Under the pieces are notes generated by a model, which worked only from the letters and a program-made list of their open reading frames with translations, did not search any database and was not told the DNA's origin. From Vibrio palustris (GTDB lineage: Bacteria; Pseudomonadota; Gammaproteobacteria; Enterobacterales; Vibrionaceae), in the NCBI RefSeq assembly GCF_024346995.1, contig NZ_AP024887.1, positions 1,550,001-1,614,000 of the forward strand: DNA of 64,000 nucleotides. The letters run 5' to 3'. Made by a program: the position numbers and the translations under genes. Shown one piece after another: positions 39,763-51,400 of the stretch; within the stretch, counting starts at the first letter, position 1, and the number at the start of each line of letters is the position of its first letter.

Positions 39763-41516
39763 CACGCCTTATCACCAAATTGAATGGTATGCAGTTGTGC
39801 ATACGCTCCACCTTTGGCCATTAATTCATGATGTGAGCCGCGCTCAATGATCTGTCCTTCATCGACAACGAGGATTTGATGAGCACTTTCAATGGTTGAT
39901 AATCGGTGAGCAATCACCAAAACAGTCTTATTCTTCTGTAGCTCTTCTAAGGCGGCCTGGATCGCACGCTCAGATTCTGTATCTAGGGCAGAAGTCGCTT
40001 CATCTAAAATCAGTACTGGTGCGTCACGTAATAAAGCGCGAGCAATGGCTAAGCGCTGACGTTGTCCGCCCGATAAGCTGGTCCCGTTTTCACCAATCAT
40101 GGTATCTAGGCCTTGTGGCATAAGATTAATGAATTCCATGGCATGTGCCAAACGAGCCGCTTCTTCTATTTGCTCACGGGTGTAATCATTTTCTGCCGCG
40201 TATGCGATATTATTCGCGATAGTATCGTTAAATAGATGTACGTTCTGCGAGACAAGACCAAAGTGACAACGTAAGTTTTTCAACTTGTAATCACGAATAT
40301 CATGCTCATCTAACTGAATAGAGCCAGAATCTACGTCATAAAAACGCGTAAATAGGTTCGCGATGGTTGATTTACCTGAACCAGAACGCCCGACTAATGC
40401 CACTGTTTTACCCGCAGGGATCTCAAACGAGACATTTTTTAATGCAGGCGTCTCTTTTGTCCCATAAGTAAAGGTAATATCATTAACGGTCACGTCACCA
40501 CGGACAACATCGGTTTCATACATACCCGTGTCTTTCTCTCTATCCATATCCATGAACGCAAATAGCGTTTGGCTCGCTGCCACCCCTTTTTGTAATTGTG
40601 ACGTGACACCGGTTAACGCTTTAATCGGGCGCATTAGCATAAACATCGAGGTAAATACCACCGTGAATGTACCGGGTGTTAACGTTTGACGAATATCATC
40701 GTAACTGGCTAAAAATAACACCGTCACAACGGCTACTGAGGCAATCATTTGAATCAATGGATTGGCGATGGCTTGGGTAGAAACAAGTTTCATTGACTGC
40801 TGGCGCATGCGGTTGCTGACTTTATCAAAACGTTCCGCTTCTACTTTCTGACCACCGTAGCTTAATACGACTTTGTGGCCTTTCAGCATTTGCTCTGCCG
40901 ATTCTGTCACTTTACCCATGGCCGATTGCATGTTTTTAGAAATCTTTCTAAAGCGCTTAGAGACAATACCAATCGCAATGGCAACAAGCGGAGCAATGAC
41001 AATTAACACTAATGAAAGTTGCCAGCTATGCCAAAACATTAACGCCAATAAACCAATAATACTGGCCCCTTCACGCACAATACTCACCATGACACGGCTT
41101 GTCGCGTTCGCTACTTGCTCTGTATCATAAGTAATGCGAGAAAGTAGGCTACCGGTTGATTCTTTATCAAAAAAGCTCACCGGCATGTGCATAAACTGCT
41201 TAAATACCGCGCGGCGCATCATCATCACCACATTGCCAGAGACCCAACTCAAACAATATGTTGAGATGAAACCACTCGCACCACGCAATACCATTACCCC
41301 AATAACAATAAAGGGCAACGTTTTAAGAAAATCTGACTCTGCTTTTCCGAAACCTTCATCAAGCAAAGGCTTCAGCAGTGACATCATATAAGTATCTGAT
41401 AACGCATTAAGAACGAGCGCTATAGTCGCAACAAACAACCCTGCTTTATACTTACGAATGTAAGTCCATAAACGTTTGAAGGTTTGCCAAGTAGTTTCGT
41501 CAGTATTTATCGACAT
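39762..41516 (-). CDS. msbA: Lipid A/phospholipid flippase MsbA
   Basis: Homodimeric ABC exporter that flips lipid A-core across the inner membrane. It is 584 residues with six transmembrane helices (about 25-310) and a nucleotide-binding domain: Walker [16 protein letters not shown] (about 375-389), ABC signature [17 protein letters not shown], Walker [13 protein letters not shown] and switch histidine [10 protein letters not shown]. Together with lpxK downstream it forms the classical msbA-lpxK unit. Confidence 0.96.
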   Translation of the reverse strand: MSINTDETTWQTFKRLWTYIRKYKAGLFVATIALVLNALSDTYMMSLLKPLLDEGFGKAESDFLKTLPFIVIGVMVLRGASGFISTYCLSWVSGNVVMMMRRAVFKQFMHMPVSFFDKESTGSLLSRITYDTEQVANATSRVMVSIVREGASIIGLLALMFWHSWQLSLVLIVIAPLVAIAIGIVSKRFRKISKNMQSAMGKVTESAEQMLKGHKVVLSYGGQKVEAERFDKVSNRMRQQSMKLVSTQAIANPLIQMIASVAVVTVLFLASYDDIRQTLTPGTFTVVFTSMFMLMRPIKALTGVTSQLQKGVAASQTLFAFMDMDREKDTGMYETDVVRGDVTVNDITFTYGTKETPALKNVSFEIPAGKTVALVGRSGSGKSTIANLFTRFYDVDSGSIQLDEHDIRDYKLKNLRCHFGLVSQNVHLFNDTIANNIAYAAENDYTREQIEEAARLAHAMEFINLMPQGLDTMIGENGTSLSGGQRQRLAIARALLRDAPVLILDEATSALDTESERAIQAALEELQKNKTVLVIAHRLSTIESAHQILVVDEGQIIERGSHHELMAKGGAYAQLHTIQFGDKA

Positions 41517-41547
41517 AGAAATAATATCACTGGTTAAAAAATTCTCC

Positions 41548-43785
41548 CTATTCTACCCCGTTACGCAGCATCTGCCTATACCATCGCTGGTTATCATCTG
41601 ACCTCTTCGTCATAATTTTCACGTTATTGACGCTAAAAAGTCCGGAAATTTGCCCAGACTCACCTGTATCCAACCAAATTGCCCCTGATTGGCGATACCG
41701 CTGTACCACGACTGGCGAAGGTAATCCCCAATGACTGCCTTTATTGACTGACGCTAAGGCCCACTTCGGGTGGACCTTTGTTATCAATTGTTGAGTCGAG
41801 GATGTGTTACTACCATGATGGGGGACAACCATTATTTGTGCGGTTAAATCTGGCTGGTGTCTGACTAAGAGCCACTCGCCCACTGCATCCACATCACCCG
41901 TCATTAACAGCGCATGCCCGTACAAATCCCGTACGCGAATCACACAAGAGTGTTGATTATAAGCTCGACGAACAAGATTTGGCGGCCACAAGACTTCAAT
42001 ATGCAAGGCTCCCCACCACCAATTGCGGCCGCGAATACATGGCTGCCCACCGGGGATGGCTTGGCTTGAATAAACGGCGACATTCGGAGTATGGCGTTGC
42101 AATTCAACTAACCCTCCTGAATGATCATTATCGAAATGGCTGACAATAATCGCGTCTAATTGTAAACCGCGCTTTGTTAACATCGGCAAAATCACGTTTT
42201 GCGCCATACTGCCCTTACGCCAGCTCGCGCCCGTATCAAATATTAAAGCTTTATTTCCTTGAGAAATCATGGTGGCTAAGCCATGCCCAACATCAAACAC
42301 ATCCACCTGCCAAGTGGTTTTCTGGGGGTGATAAACCCATTCCGCCGCCGCGAGCGCGACGATAAAAAGCACACCATGGGGGGTGAATACGTCTCTTAAT
42401 CGCCATATGATAAAACTCGCGATCATCAGCCACATTACAGTGTCACTAATGGGTAACCATCCAGACTCCACCTTGTCTAGCACATACAATATGGGCGAGA
42501 GACTACGTTCACCTAACTGCCATATCCAAGAGTGATACTCCACATGGCTGACTAAAGCTAACAAAGCAATCAATAATACCGGCACAACAACGTAACTGAA
42601 CCACGGGATGAAAATAAGATTTAACAACAATGAAACATAACTGATGCCATTAAACAGCCAGATACTTAATGGCAGGAGGCATAGTGAGATACCAACCTGC
42701 AGCCACACCATTTGCTGCCACCAATGAGTAGGGAAATTGGGCCGAGCAATCAAATAGAGGATCACCACAACCGCACCGAATGATAGCCAAAAGCTACCTG
42801 AATAGCTGGCAAAAGGATCAACAGCAAACACCACGGCGAGAACAAACAACAAACGCCAGATCGTTGACACCTGCAACTGTAGACGCAAAACCATCACCAT
42901 CGTCAAGCACATGATCATCGCGCGCATCGTTGGGATCGTAAAACCAGCCAACCATGCATAACTTCCTGCCACACAGAGTCCTAGCCACCAAGGCGTCCAC
43001 AACAAAGAAGAATAACAACGACTCACTAACTGGCCGCATAAACAACCGAAACCAAAGGCGATACCAATGTGCAGCCCCGAAATGGCCACGAGATGCGATA
43101 AACCACTATTACGCAATCCACTCCATTGCTCAGTCGTCAATAAACTACGGTCACCAAATAACAGTGCGAGGATCATGCCTTGAGCGGGATCCCCTGCGGT
43201 CACGGCGCTCACTTTTTGGTAAACATCAGATAACAATGAAGGTTTAGTCAATATTTGATAACGAGAATTAGAGATGACCCGCCCTTGCGCCACCCATCCT
43301 TGACTGACGGCGTATTTTTCATAATCAAACCCAACACTATTAAGCTGCCCATAAATAGGCTTAACCGTAATAGAGAAATGAACTTGTTGACCGGGATAAA
43401 GTCTTATAGGAGACAGCAGTTTAATGGTCGGCTGTTGCCACCTGGACAGTGTTTGTTGATTGATCGCGATGACTTTTACCTGCCCACGATAGCCTGCCCG
43501 TGATGGAGCAAACACGTGCTTTACCGTCGCCTGAATTTGCATCGACATTCCAGACTGAAAAATTGCGTGTTTTTGTACTCGCATTAACTGGCAATGTGTT
43601 AAGATCAGCGACACTGCGATTGCCATACCGAAACAGCGACGCAACCTTGGTATGACGGAGCTAACAATAACAATAATTCCAGTACTCAATACCGCGCCCC
43701 AACCCGGAATGGAGGGCCATAAAGGTGAAGACATCATCGTGAGTACAAATGTCATCAACGTCCATTTAGAGAAGAAGCGAGTCAT
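41548..43785 (-). CDS. comEC: DNA uptake channel ComEC/Rec2
   Basis: Inner-membrane channel for transformation DNA, about 745 residues from the ATG at 43785 ([13 protein letters not shown]). Longer starts to 43842 are possible. Three parts are visible: an N-terminal OB-like periplasmic region (about 60-190), the multi-helix Competence domain (about 200-480, with [14 protein letters not shown]), and a C-terminal metallo-beta-lactamase-like domain with [13 protein letters not shown] and [11 protein letters not shown]. It supports natural competence in this organism. It is upstream of msbA on the same strand, 31 nt away. Confidence 0.92.
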   Translation of the reverse strand: MTRFFSKWTLMTFVLTMMSSPLWPSIPGWGAVLSTGIIVIVSSVIPRLRRCFGMAIAVSLILTHCQLMRVQKHAIFQSGMSMQIQATVKHVFAPSRAGYRGQVKVIAINQQTLSRWQQPTIKLLSPIRLYPGQQVHFSITVKPIYGQLNSVGFDYEKYAVSQGWVAQGRVISNSRYQILTKPSLLSDVYQKVSAVTAGDPAQGMILALLFGDRSLLTTEQWSGLRNSGLSHLVAISGLHIGIAFGFGCLCGQLVSRCYSSLLWTPWWLGLCVAGSYAWLAGFTIPTMRAMIMCLTMVMVLRLQLQVSTIWRLLFVLAVVFAVDPFASYSGSFWLSFGAVVVILYLIARPNFPTHWWQQMVWLQVGISLCLLPLSIWLFNGISYVSLLLNLIFIPWFSYVVVPVLLIALLALVSHVEYHSWIWQLGERSLSPILYVLDKVESGWLPISDTVMWLMIASFIIWRLRDVFTPHGVLFIVALAAAEWVYHPQKTTWQVDVFDVGHGLATMISQGNKALIFDTGASWRKGSMAQNVILPMLTKRGLQLDAIIVSHFDNDHSGGLVELQRHTPNVAVYSSQAIPGGQPCIRGRNWWWGALHIEVLWPPNLVRRAYNQHSCVIRVRDLYGHALLMTGDVDAVGEWLLVRHQPDLTAQIMVVPHHGSNTSSTQQLITKVHPKWALASVNKGSHWGLPSPVVVQRYRQSGAIWLDTGESGQISGLFSVNNVKIMTKRSDDNQRWYRQMLRNGVE

Positions 43786-43792
43786 AGCCCCC

Positions 43793-44317
43793 ATGCCTAG
43801 GAAATTAATTAAGCGGTTAATGCCTAACCATGAAGTCATCAAACGTCAAAAGGCATTAAAAATTTTCGGCAACCTGTTATATAACCCGAACTTGTGGTGT
43901 TTAAACCGTCGTTCGGCTGCCGGCGCTTTCGCAGTGGGCTTATTTATGGCGTTTATTCCTCTACCAAGCCAAATGATCATGGCCGCGGGCTTAGCGGTAA
44001 TGTTCGGTGTCAACCTGCCTTTATCCATCGCATTAGTATGGATTACGAACCCAATTACTATGCCGGTTATTTTCTACTTCACTTACAAGTTAGGGGCTCT
44101 TGTGATGCAAATGCCGCCGCAAAGCTTTCATTTCGAGCTAAGCTGGCAGTTTTTACAAACCCAATTCCATACTATTTTCGTTCCATTATTTGTTGGTAGT
44201 GGTATATGTGCTGCAGTGGCCTCTATTATTGGTTATTTCGGTATCATGGGCTTGTGGCGCTATTCTGTCGTGCGTAGTTGGCAAAAACGTCAAAGTAATA
44301 AAATAGCGAAACTATAA
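43793..44317 (+). CDS. DUF2062 membrane protein
   Basis: 174 residues from the ATG at 43793 (MPRKLIKRLMPNHEVIKRQK), with hydrophobic segments near 45-70 (AGAFAVGLFMAFIPLPSQMI), 75-100 and 135-160. The family is found beside comEC in vibrios and beside glycosyltransferases elsewhere; function unknown. Its start lies only 7 nt from the preferred comEC start on the other strand, so each promoter must sit inside the other gene or start further in. An earlier in-frame ATG (43652) lies inside comEC and is rejected. Confidence 0.85.
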   Translation: MPRKLIKRLMPNHEVIKRQKALKIFGNLLYNPNLWCLNRRSAAGAFAVGLFMAFIPLPSQMIMAAGLAVMFGVNLPLSIALVWITNPITMPVIFYFTYKLGALVMQMPPQSFHFELSWQFLQTQFHTIFVPLFVGSGICAAVASIIGYFGIMGLWRYSVVRSWQKRQSNKIAKL

Positions 44318-44494
44318 AGACGGCCGTTAATCTCAGCGGGTCTTGAATGTAAAGCTAACGAAGTTTACGTGATGAAAGTAGTTAACGGCATGATAACCGC
44401 GAGACAGTCAGCACTTTTTGATGTAACGCCAATCCTCATTTGCTTATCACAATCCCTACCCGCTCTATCAGTGTCATCAAAATGACTGGCACAA

Positions 44495-44518
44495 AAAAAG
44501 GACCCGTAGGTCCTTTTT
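44495..44518. terminator. Bidirectional terminator between the DUF2062 gene and lolE
   Basis: AAAAAGGACC-cgta-GGTCCTTTTT, perfect 10-bp stem between convergent genes with A and T runs on the two sides. Confidence 0.9.
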
Positions 44519-44533
44519 ATTTATCCAGTCTGT

Positions 44534-45778
44534 TTACTTACCGCTCAGTACTCGTGCAGGGTTAAGCTGACTGGCTCGTTTGGCTGGATACCAAGTCGCC
44601 AACAGACTTAATACAATCGCGGTTCCAGAAACTAAAATGACATCGCTGGCATGTACTTGTGATGGTAAGAAGTCGACAAAGTAAATATCGCCTGACAAAA
44701 AGTGATGCCCAACGATATGTTCAAGCACTTTAACAATCGAGGTAAGATTCCAAGCCAGTACGACACCACATACACTACCAACAAGACTCCCTAATACTCC
44801 GGAAAAAATACCTTGCCACACAAACACACGTTTAATTAAGCCATCATTGGCCCCCATCGTACGTAAAATCGCAATCTCAGAGGCTCTGTCTTTCACTGCC
44901 ATCATTAGCGTGGAGACGATGTTAAAGCTAGCCACGCCAATCACTAAGATCATGACAAGATACATGATGGTTCGTACCATATTTATATCACGATACAAAT
45001 AGCCATATTTTTGCTTCCAACTCCGCAGATATACATATTGGTTCAGTTGCTGACCAACATATTTAACAATTTGTGTGGCGTGAAAGACATCATCCACTTT
45101 AATGGCAACTCCTGTCACGGTGTCACCCATGCGAGTATACTGCTGAGCATCCGCCATCGGTAATAATGCTAGGCTGTGGTCGATTTGGCCGTTTAATACT
45201 AACAACCCTGTGACTTGTACACGTACGCGCTGTGGCGCCTCGACTCGGCCAACATTATTGGTTTTGGGGATCATCAGTGTAATGTAATTCCCCACTTTCA
45301 CGCCCAGCTTGTCTGCGACCCCTTTACCTAAAATAACTTGCTTATGATTTGGCTGAAATTTCTGCCATGCATCGCCCGTCACAAACTCAGATAACTGCGA
45401 TACCTGGCTTTCTTTTTGCGGATCAACGCCACGCACTTGTATTGCTTTAAGTTGCTTACCCCGCTCAGCCAACGCCGTAAAACGGACATAAGGAGCCGAT
45501 GCGATGACTTGCGGGTCTTGCTCCGCCTTAGCACTCATCGACTGCCAGTCTTTAATTGGCCCTTTGACGCCCTCGAATTCACCATGAGGAATAACCGACA
45601 ACACACGGTTTTTCAGCTCGTGCTCAAACCCATTCATCGCCGAAAGACCGATGATGATAACGGCCACCCCCACCGCAATCCCGATGGTTGAGGAAATCGA
45701 GATAAACGACACCATTTTGTTGCGCTGTTTGCCGCGGCTAAAGCGTCGGCCAATAAAAAGCGATAAACTGGAGAACAC
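44534..45778 (-). CDS. lolE: Lipoprotein-releasing permease LolE
   Basis: Inner-membrane subunit of the LolCDE complex that extracts lipoproteins for outer-membrane delivery. It is 414 residues with four transmembrane helices: one near 20-45 (ISSTIGIAVGVAVIIIG) and three in the C-terminal third (MVRTIMYLVMILVIGVASFN onwards), with a large periplasmic domain between. The N-terminal SLFIGRRFSRGKQRNKMVSF is LolE-like. It immediately follows lolD (adjacent codons). Confidence 0.94.
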   Translation of the reverse strand: MFSSLSLFIGRRFSRGKQRNKMVSFISISSTIGIAVGVAVIIIGLSAMNGFEHELKNRVLSVIPHGEFEGVKGPIKDWQSMSAKAEQDPQVIASAPYVRFTALAERGKQLKAIQVRGVDPQKESQVSQLSEFVTGDAWQKFQPNHKQVILGKGVADKLGVKVGNYITLMIPKTNNVGRVEAPQRVRVQVTGLLVLNGQIDHSLALLPMADAQQYTRMGDTVTGVAIKVDDVFHATQIVKYVGQQLNQYVYLRSWKQKYGYLYRDINMVRTIMYLVMILVIGVASFNIVSTLMMAVKDRASEIAILRTMGANDGLIKRVFVWQGIFSGVLGSLVGSVCGVVLAWNLTSIVKVLEHIVGHHFLSGDIYFVDFLPSQVHASDVILVSGTAIVLSLLATWYPAKRASQLNPARVLSGK

Positions 45779-46468
45779 TTACGCCTCCTTCTTAGTTTCA
45801 ACAAGCAGCCCATCTTGCATGAACATTTGACGATCCATCTTGGCGGCCAACTGCGTATCATGAGTCACGACTAAAAACGCGGTGCCAGATTCTTGGTTGA
45901 GTTCGCGCATCAAATCATAAATCGACAATGCCGTTTGATGATCTAAGTTACCGGTTGGCTCATCCGCTAATACTAAATCTGGTTTATTCACTAACGCTCG
46001 AGCGATAGCAACGCGCTGCCTTTCCCCTCCCGATAACTCTGACGGACGATGCTCGGTACGGTGGCCTAGCCCAACACGTTCTAATAACGCTTGCGCGGTT
46101 TGCTTGGCTTGCGACACTTTCATACCACCGATTAATAGTGGCATAGACACATTTTCCAGCGCGGTAAAATCGGTCAATAAGTGATGGAATTGATAGACAA
46201 ATCCCAGGTGTGTATTCCGAATTTTCGCCTGACGGTTAGAACTTAGCGCGCTTAAATCATGCCCTAAAAACGACACACTACCTTCAGAAATGTCATCTAA
46301 CGCGCCCAAGACGTGTAAGAGTGTACTTTTACCAGAACCAGACGAGCCGACAATCGACACCAATTCACCCGGCTTCATATCAAAACTGACACCTTGTAAT
46401 ACTTGGGTTTGGAATTCGCCTTCTTGATACGTTTTATACACGTTCTGACAAGATAATAAATTATTCAT
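45779..46468 (-). CDS. lolD: Lipoprotein-releasing ATPase LolD
   Basis: 229-residue ABC ATPase. Walker [16 protein letters not shown] (about 42-56), Q-loop [17 protein letters not shown], signature [18 protein letters not shown], Walker [13 protein letters not shown] and VVTHDTQLA are intact. The YQFHHLL sequence is typical of LolD. Its start overlaps the lolC end by 8 nt. Confidence 0.96.
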   Translation of the reverse strand: MNNLLSCQNVYKTYQEGEFQTQVLQGVSFDMKPGELVSIVGSSGSGKSTLLHVLGALDDISEGSVSFLGHDLSALSSNRQAKIRNTHLGFVYQFHHLLTDFTALENVSMPLLIGGMKVSQAKQTAQALLERVGLGHRTEHRPSELSGGERQRVAIARALVNKPDLVLADEPTGNLDHQTALSIYDLMRELNQESGTAFLVVTHDTQLAAKMDRQMFMQDGLLVETKKEA

Positions 46469-47669
46469 AACGTAAGGCCTCAGCGGGTTTTACAGTAGAT
46501 GCTCTGAAAGACGGAAATAAAGTTGCGAGTAAACTCAAGGCAATCGCTAAGATAATCACGACCACAATTTGCCATGAATTGATAACAACAGGGAGAGAAC
46601 CACCTAGAGAATAGAGATCGACACCAACGGCATGCAGAATGGTATTAAGGTTGTCGGCTAATAATATACCTAAACTCCCACCGACCAATGCACCAATCAC
46701 TCCACTGCTGGCGCCTTGCACCATGAAAATGGCCAATATTTGGCGATCGGTCATACCTTGGGTTTTTAAAATGGCCACTTCCGGTTGTTTCTCCATCACA
46801 ACCATAATCAAGGCTGAAATAATGTTAAACGCCGCAACGCCCACAATCAGCCCTAGCATCAGCCCCATCATATTTTTCTCCATACCAACAGCTTGGAATA
46901 GCTCGCCACGTTGCGCGCGCCAGTCACTCCAATGCCAGCCCGGAGGCAGTGCATGGTGAGACAGCTCACCGACAACAAATGGGTCATCAAAAAACAGACG
47001 CCATCCTGATATCGTGTCAGCAGAATAATGCAGTAAACGACCTGCGTCTGCTAAGTGAGTAATGATTAACTGAGAGTCCACATCAGAGCCTGTATTAAAT
47101 AAGCCTGCCACACGAAAATTGCGCTGGCTAGGAATGCGCCCAAATGGCGTATACTGACTGGCACTGGTGACCATTAAACGGACTTTGTCGCCAATTTTCA
47201 CATTCATCTGGCGAGCTAAGCTCTGCCCCAGAAACACACGGTAGCTACCGGCTTTGAGCTTTTTAATGCTGCCCCCCACAAGGTAACGAGCTATTGGGTC
47301 GTTCTCTTGCGGCTCAATACCAATCATCATACCAGCGCTTAGTTCACTGGAGCTCTGTATCACAGCATCGCTGTGCACAATAGGCTCAGGTGGCCTAGAC
47401 GTCGACAATTGACGAATAAACTCTGGTGGCGTTTTGGTACGCGCTGTTTTATCGTAGTCTTGTGATACGACTGCTTGAGGTAATACCCCAAGAATGCGAC
47501 TTTTCAGTTGTGATTCAAAACCATTCATCACTGAAAGTACGGTTACTAGCGACATCACACCAATAGTGATACCAGCGGTTGACATATAGGAAACAAAGCG
47601 ACTAAAACGATCACCAGAGCGACCTCTTAGGTAACGCAGCCCTATAAAGATTGAAATTGGATGAAACAT
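46461..47669 (-). CDS. lolC: Lipoprotein-releasing permease LolC
   Basis: 402 residues from the ATG at 47669 ([20 protein letters not shown]); a start at 47681 adds four residues. Topology is like LolE: helix near 25-50 ([21 protein letters not shown]), periplasmic domain, then three helices. LolC binds the carrier LolA and LolE the lipoprotein in E. coli. First gene of lolCDE; the 176-nt gap upstream to the PilZ gene is a divergent promoter region. Confidence 0.93.
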   Translation of the reverse strand: MFHPISIFIGLRYLRGRSGDRFSRFVSYMSTAGITIGVMSLVTVLSVMNGFESQLKSRILGVLPQAVVSQDYDKTARTKTPPEFIRQLSTSRPPEPIVHSDAVIQSSSELSAGMMIGIEPQENDPIARYLVGGSIKKLKAGSYRVFLGQSLARQMNVKIGDKVRLMVTSASQYTPFGRIPSQRNFRVAGLFNTGSDVDSQLIITHLADAGRLLHYSADTISGWRLFFDDPFVVGELSHHALPPGWHWSDWRAQRGELFQAVGMEKNMMGLMLGLIVGVAAFNIISALIMVVMEKQPEVAILKTQGMTDRQILAIFMVQGASSGVIGALVGGSLGILLADNLNTILHAVGVDLYSLGGSLPVVINSWQIVVVIILAIALSLLATLFPSFRASTVKPAEALRYE

Positions 47670-47845
47670 AATACAAACCATACTACTTGAATGGCGTTAC
47701 TGTAACGGGAATCACGCTCAGGTTGTAGCTTTTCTTTGCTAAATCTCTGTAAGAGACGCGGTCATTCACGTTTATCCGCCTTCACTAGCTTGATTAGTTG
47801 GGCTGTATGACGATAATCAAAACAAGCATAATGAAGGAACTTAAC

Positions 47846-48412
47846 ATGAACGACCAAGAATTTTTTATCGTACATCATGCACTGACTATCAATGTCGAGC
47901 CACTAGGCCATGACTTTTTATTGCCGACGGTAGAAAGATTCGAGGCAGAGATCCCAGCACCTTTTATTGTCGCCAGTGAGTTTAGTCATTTAGATTCAAT
48001 GACCGAACAGGCGAAGTCTGAACTTAAAAACAATAGCTTCGGACACGTTTGCCAATTACTTGACACACAAAATGCCAAATTAAATTTATTATTAACATTT
48101 ATGCTGTCCCAGCAAGATGACGAAAGCAGGCGTTATAAAACAACCGCCTTTGGTGCAAGCCAATTTTCATACTTGGCGGATAACACGCTCGCGATTGATA
48201 CCCGAGTAAGAGCCAAGTTGTTTTTAGAATATCCCGCTGCGGCTATCTATTGCTATGGGGTTGTCACTCAATGCGAAGAGGGTGAACAAGGCAACGAAAT
48301 TACGGTAAGATACGAATTACTTAGAGAAATCGATCAAGATCTTCTTATCAAAAGCGCTTTGCATCAACAGCAAAAATTACTACGTCAACGTTCACTCGAC
48401 CGGAATAAATAA
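47846..48412 (+). CDS. PilZ-domain protein, PlzB-like
   Basis: 188 residues from the ATG at 47846, which follows AAGGA by 7 nt; two upstream ATGs are less well placed. The position next to mfd matches the V. cholerae PilZ protein PlzB as I recall it. The usual c-di-GMP motifs (RxxxR and D/NxSxxG) are not present in recognisable form: the corresponding stretch reads DDESRRYKTTAFGASQFSY (about 91-109). So it may not bind c-di-GMP directly. It lies 11 nt before mfd and may be co-transcribed with it. Confidence 0.65.
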   Translation: MNDQEFFIVHHALTINVEPLGHDFLLPTVERFEAEIPAPFIVASEFSHLDSMTEQAKSELKNNSFGHVCQLLDTQNAKLNLLLTFMLSQQDDESRRYKTTAFGASQFSYLADNTLAIDTRVRAKLFLEYPAAAIYCYGVVTQCEEGEQGNEITVRYELLREIDQDLLIKSALHQQQKLLRQRSLDRNK

Positions 48413-48423
48413 TAACAAGTCAT

Positions 48424-51400
48424 ATGACAATACAGACCTTATTGCCACTCGTTGCGTCCACTGGCGCAGGCGACAAAAAAGTAAACGCTAATTTACCTGG
48501 CGCGAGTCTAGCACTTGCGATCGCAGAACTTGCCGCGACGCACTCAAGCCATACCGTATTAGCCGTGCCCGATCCACAAACTGCGCAGCGTATTCTACAC
48601 GAGATAGAACAATTTCTTGATGCGGAAATTGCTCTTTTCCCAGATTGGGAAACGTTACCTTACGATCATTTCTCACCGCATCAAGAAATCATATCTGACC
48701 GTATTTCTCGTTTATATCGCTTACCGAATCTCACACAAGGCGTCACCATCGTTCCTGTGAGTACTTTGCTACAACGCCAATCACCGCGTAGTTATTTGCT
48801 ACAAAATACCCTGATCGTCAACCGCGGCGACGAGTTTTCTTTAGATAAATTACGTCATCAGCTAGAAAGTTCAGGCTATCGCCATGTCGATCAAGTGTTT
48901 GGCCCTGGCGAGTATGCCAGCCGTGGTTCGATATTAGATTTGTTCCCGATGGGCAGTAACATCCCATACCGTTTTGATTTTTTTGATAATGAAGTCGATA
49001 CCATTCGTACTTTTGATCCGGAAACACAGCGTTCAATTGATGAAATCGATAATGTATGCTTATTACCTGCGCATGAATTCCCAACCACTGACGATGCAAT
49101 AGAAACATTCCGTAATCATTGGCGGCAACGTTTTGAAGCGCGTCGAGAGCCCGAATCGGTCTACATGCAAGTGTCTAAAGGCACTTGGCCTGCTGGGATA
49201 GAATATTGGCAACCACTGTTTTTTGATACGACGGACACTCTGTTTGATTACTTACCAGAGAATACACAGATTCTCACGCTCGGTGCCTTAGAGCCATCTG
49301 TTGACCATTTCTTAGCCGACACCGCGATGCGTTACGATCAACGCAATGTCGACCCGCTACGTCCGTTATTACCGCCCGCCGAACTATGGCTCAAGAAAGA
49401 CGAGTTGTTTGGTCAGCTCAAACGATGGCCATTAGTGCAGCTTGATATTGACGCTGTAGACAATAAACCCGGTCATCACAATCTGCCATTACAAACACTG
49501 CCAGATTTAAGTGCCAATCAACAACAAAAAGAGCCCTTTGCTAAACTGCGTAAGTTTTGTGAATCTTTTCGCGGTAAATTGGTGTTTTCTGTCGAATCGG
49601 AAGGTCGACGCGATGCATTATTAGAATTGTTGGCACCTTTAAAACTGCGTCCAACCTATTTTTCATCGTTCTCTCAAGCACTGGCAGACGACGCATCACT
49701 CTGTTTAATCACTGGTTATACCGAGAATGGCTTTGTATATGAGGAGGCACCACTCGCACTCATTTGCGAAAGCGATATTTTAGGTGAACGCGTATTGCAA
49801 CGTCGCCGTAAGAATAACAAGCACCAAACTAACAGCGATGCGGTGATTCGTAATTTAGCCGAGCTCAAGCCCGGCCAACCCGTGGTGCACATTGATCATG
49901 GTATTGGTCGCTACTTAGGGTTACAAACGCTAGAAGCTGGTGGCATGACCACTGAATATGTCACGCTAGAATATCAAAACGAAGCCAAACTCTATGTGCC
50001 GGTTTCATCTCTTAACTTGATCAGCCGATACTCTGGCGGCGCAGACGACAGCGCGCCACTGCATAAATTGGGCGGAGAAACCTGGGCCAAAGCAAGACGC
50101 CGTGCAGCAGAGAAAGTCCGCGATGTCGCCGCCGAGTTACTGGATGTCTATGCCAAACGCGAGCTCAAGCCCGGCTACCCATTTAAACTAGACCCAGAAC
50201 AATACGCTAATTTTAAAGCGACGTTCCCGTTTGAAGAAACCGACGATCAGGCGACAGCCATCAATGCTGTCCTCGCTGATATGTGTCAAGCAAAAGCCAT
50301 GGATCGCTTAGTCTGTGGGGATGTTGGCTTTGGTAAAACGGAAGTCGCGATGCGTGCCGCTTTCCTCGCGACCGATAACAATAAGCAAGTCGCCGTTTTG
50401 GTCCCGACCACCTTGCTCGCTCAACAACACTTTGACAACTTTAGAGACCGTTTTGCCAACCAACCGATTCGTGTTGAAGTATTATCACGCTTTAAATCAG
50501 CCAAAGAACAAAAAGCGATCATGGCAGATATAGAAGAAGGCAAAGTGGACATCGTCGTCGGAACCCATAAGCTACTTTCTAATAACCTCAAATTTCGCGA
50601 TCTTGGCTTACTTATTGTTGATGAAGAACACCGTTTCGGCGTTCGTCAAAAAGAAAAAGTCAAAGCAATGCGTGCGGATGTGGATATCTTAACCCTTACC
50701 GCAACACCGATCCCTCGTACCCTAAATATGGCAATGAGTGGGATGCGTGATTTATCTATTATTGCCACACCACCCGCTCGGCGCCGCGCGGTAAAAACCT
50801 TTGTACGCCAAAATGAAAGTGGCGTGGTCCGTGAGGCGATTTTACGCGAAATTATGCGTGGTGGTCAGGTTTACTTCCTGCATAACCAAGTGGAAACCAT
50901 TGATAAAGTCACAGCGGATTTAGAAGCCTTAATTCCTGAGGCGAGAGTTACCGTCGCACACGGCCAAATGCGCGAGCGTGAATTGGAAAAAATCATGAAC
51001 GATTTTTACCATCAGCGTTATAACGTTTTAGTGTGTACGACCATTATTGAAACCGGCATTGATGTACCGACCGCCAATACGATTATTATGGATCGTGCCG
51101 ATAATTTAGGTTTAGCACAATTACACCAGTTACGGGGTCGCGTAGGACGCTCACATCACCAAGCCTATGCGTATTTATTAACGCCCCCCCCTAAAGCGAT
51201 CACGAAAGATGCCGTCAAACGTTTGGAAGCGATTGCTTCTTTAGAAGATTTAGGCGCCGGATTTACTCTTGCGACTCACGATTTGGAGATCCGTGGCGCG
51301 GGTGAATTATTGGGAGATGAACAAAGCGGTCAGATTCAATCGGTTGGATTTAGCTTATACATGGAAATGCTCGATCAAGCGGTGGAAGCCTTAAAATCAG

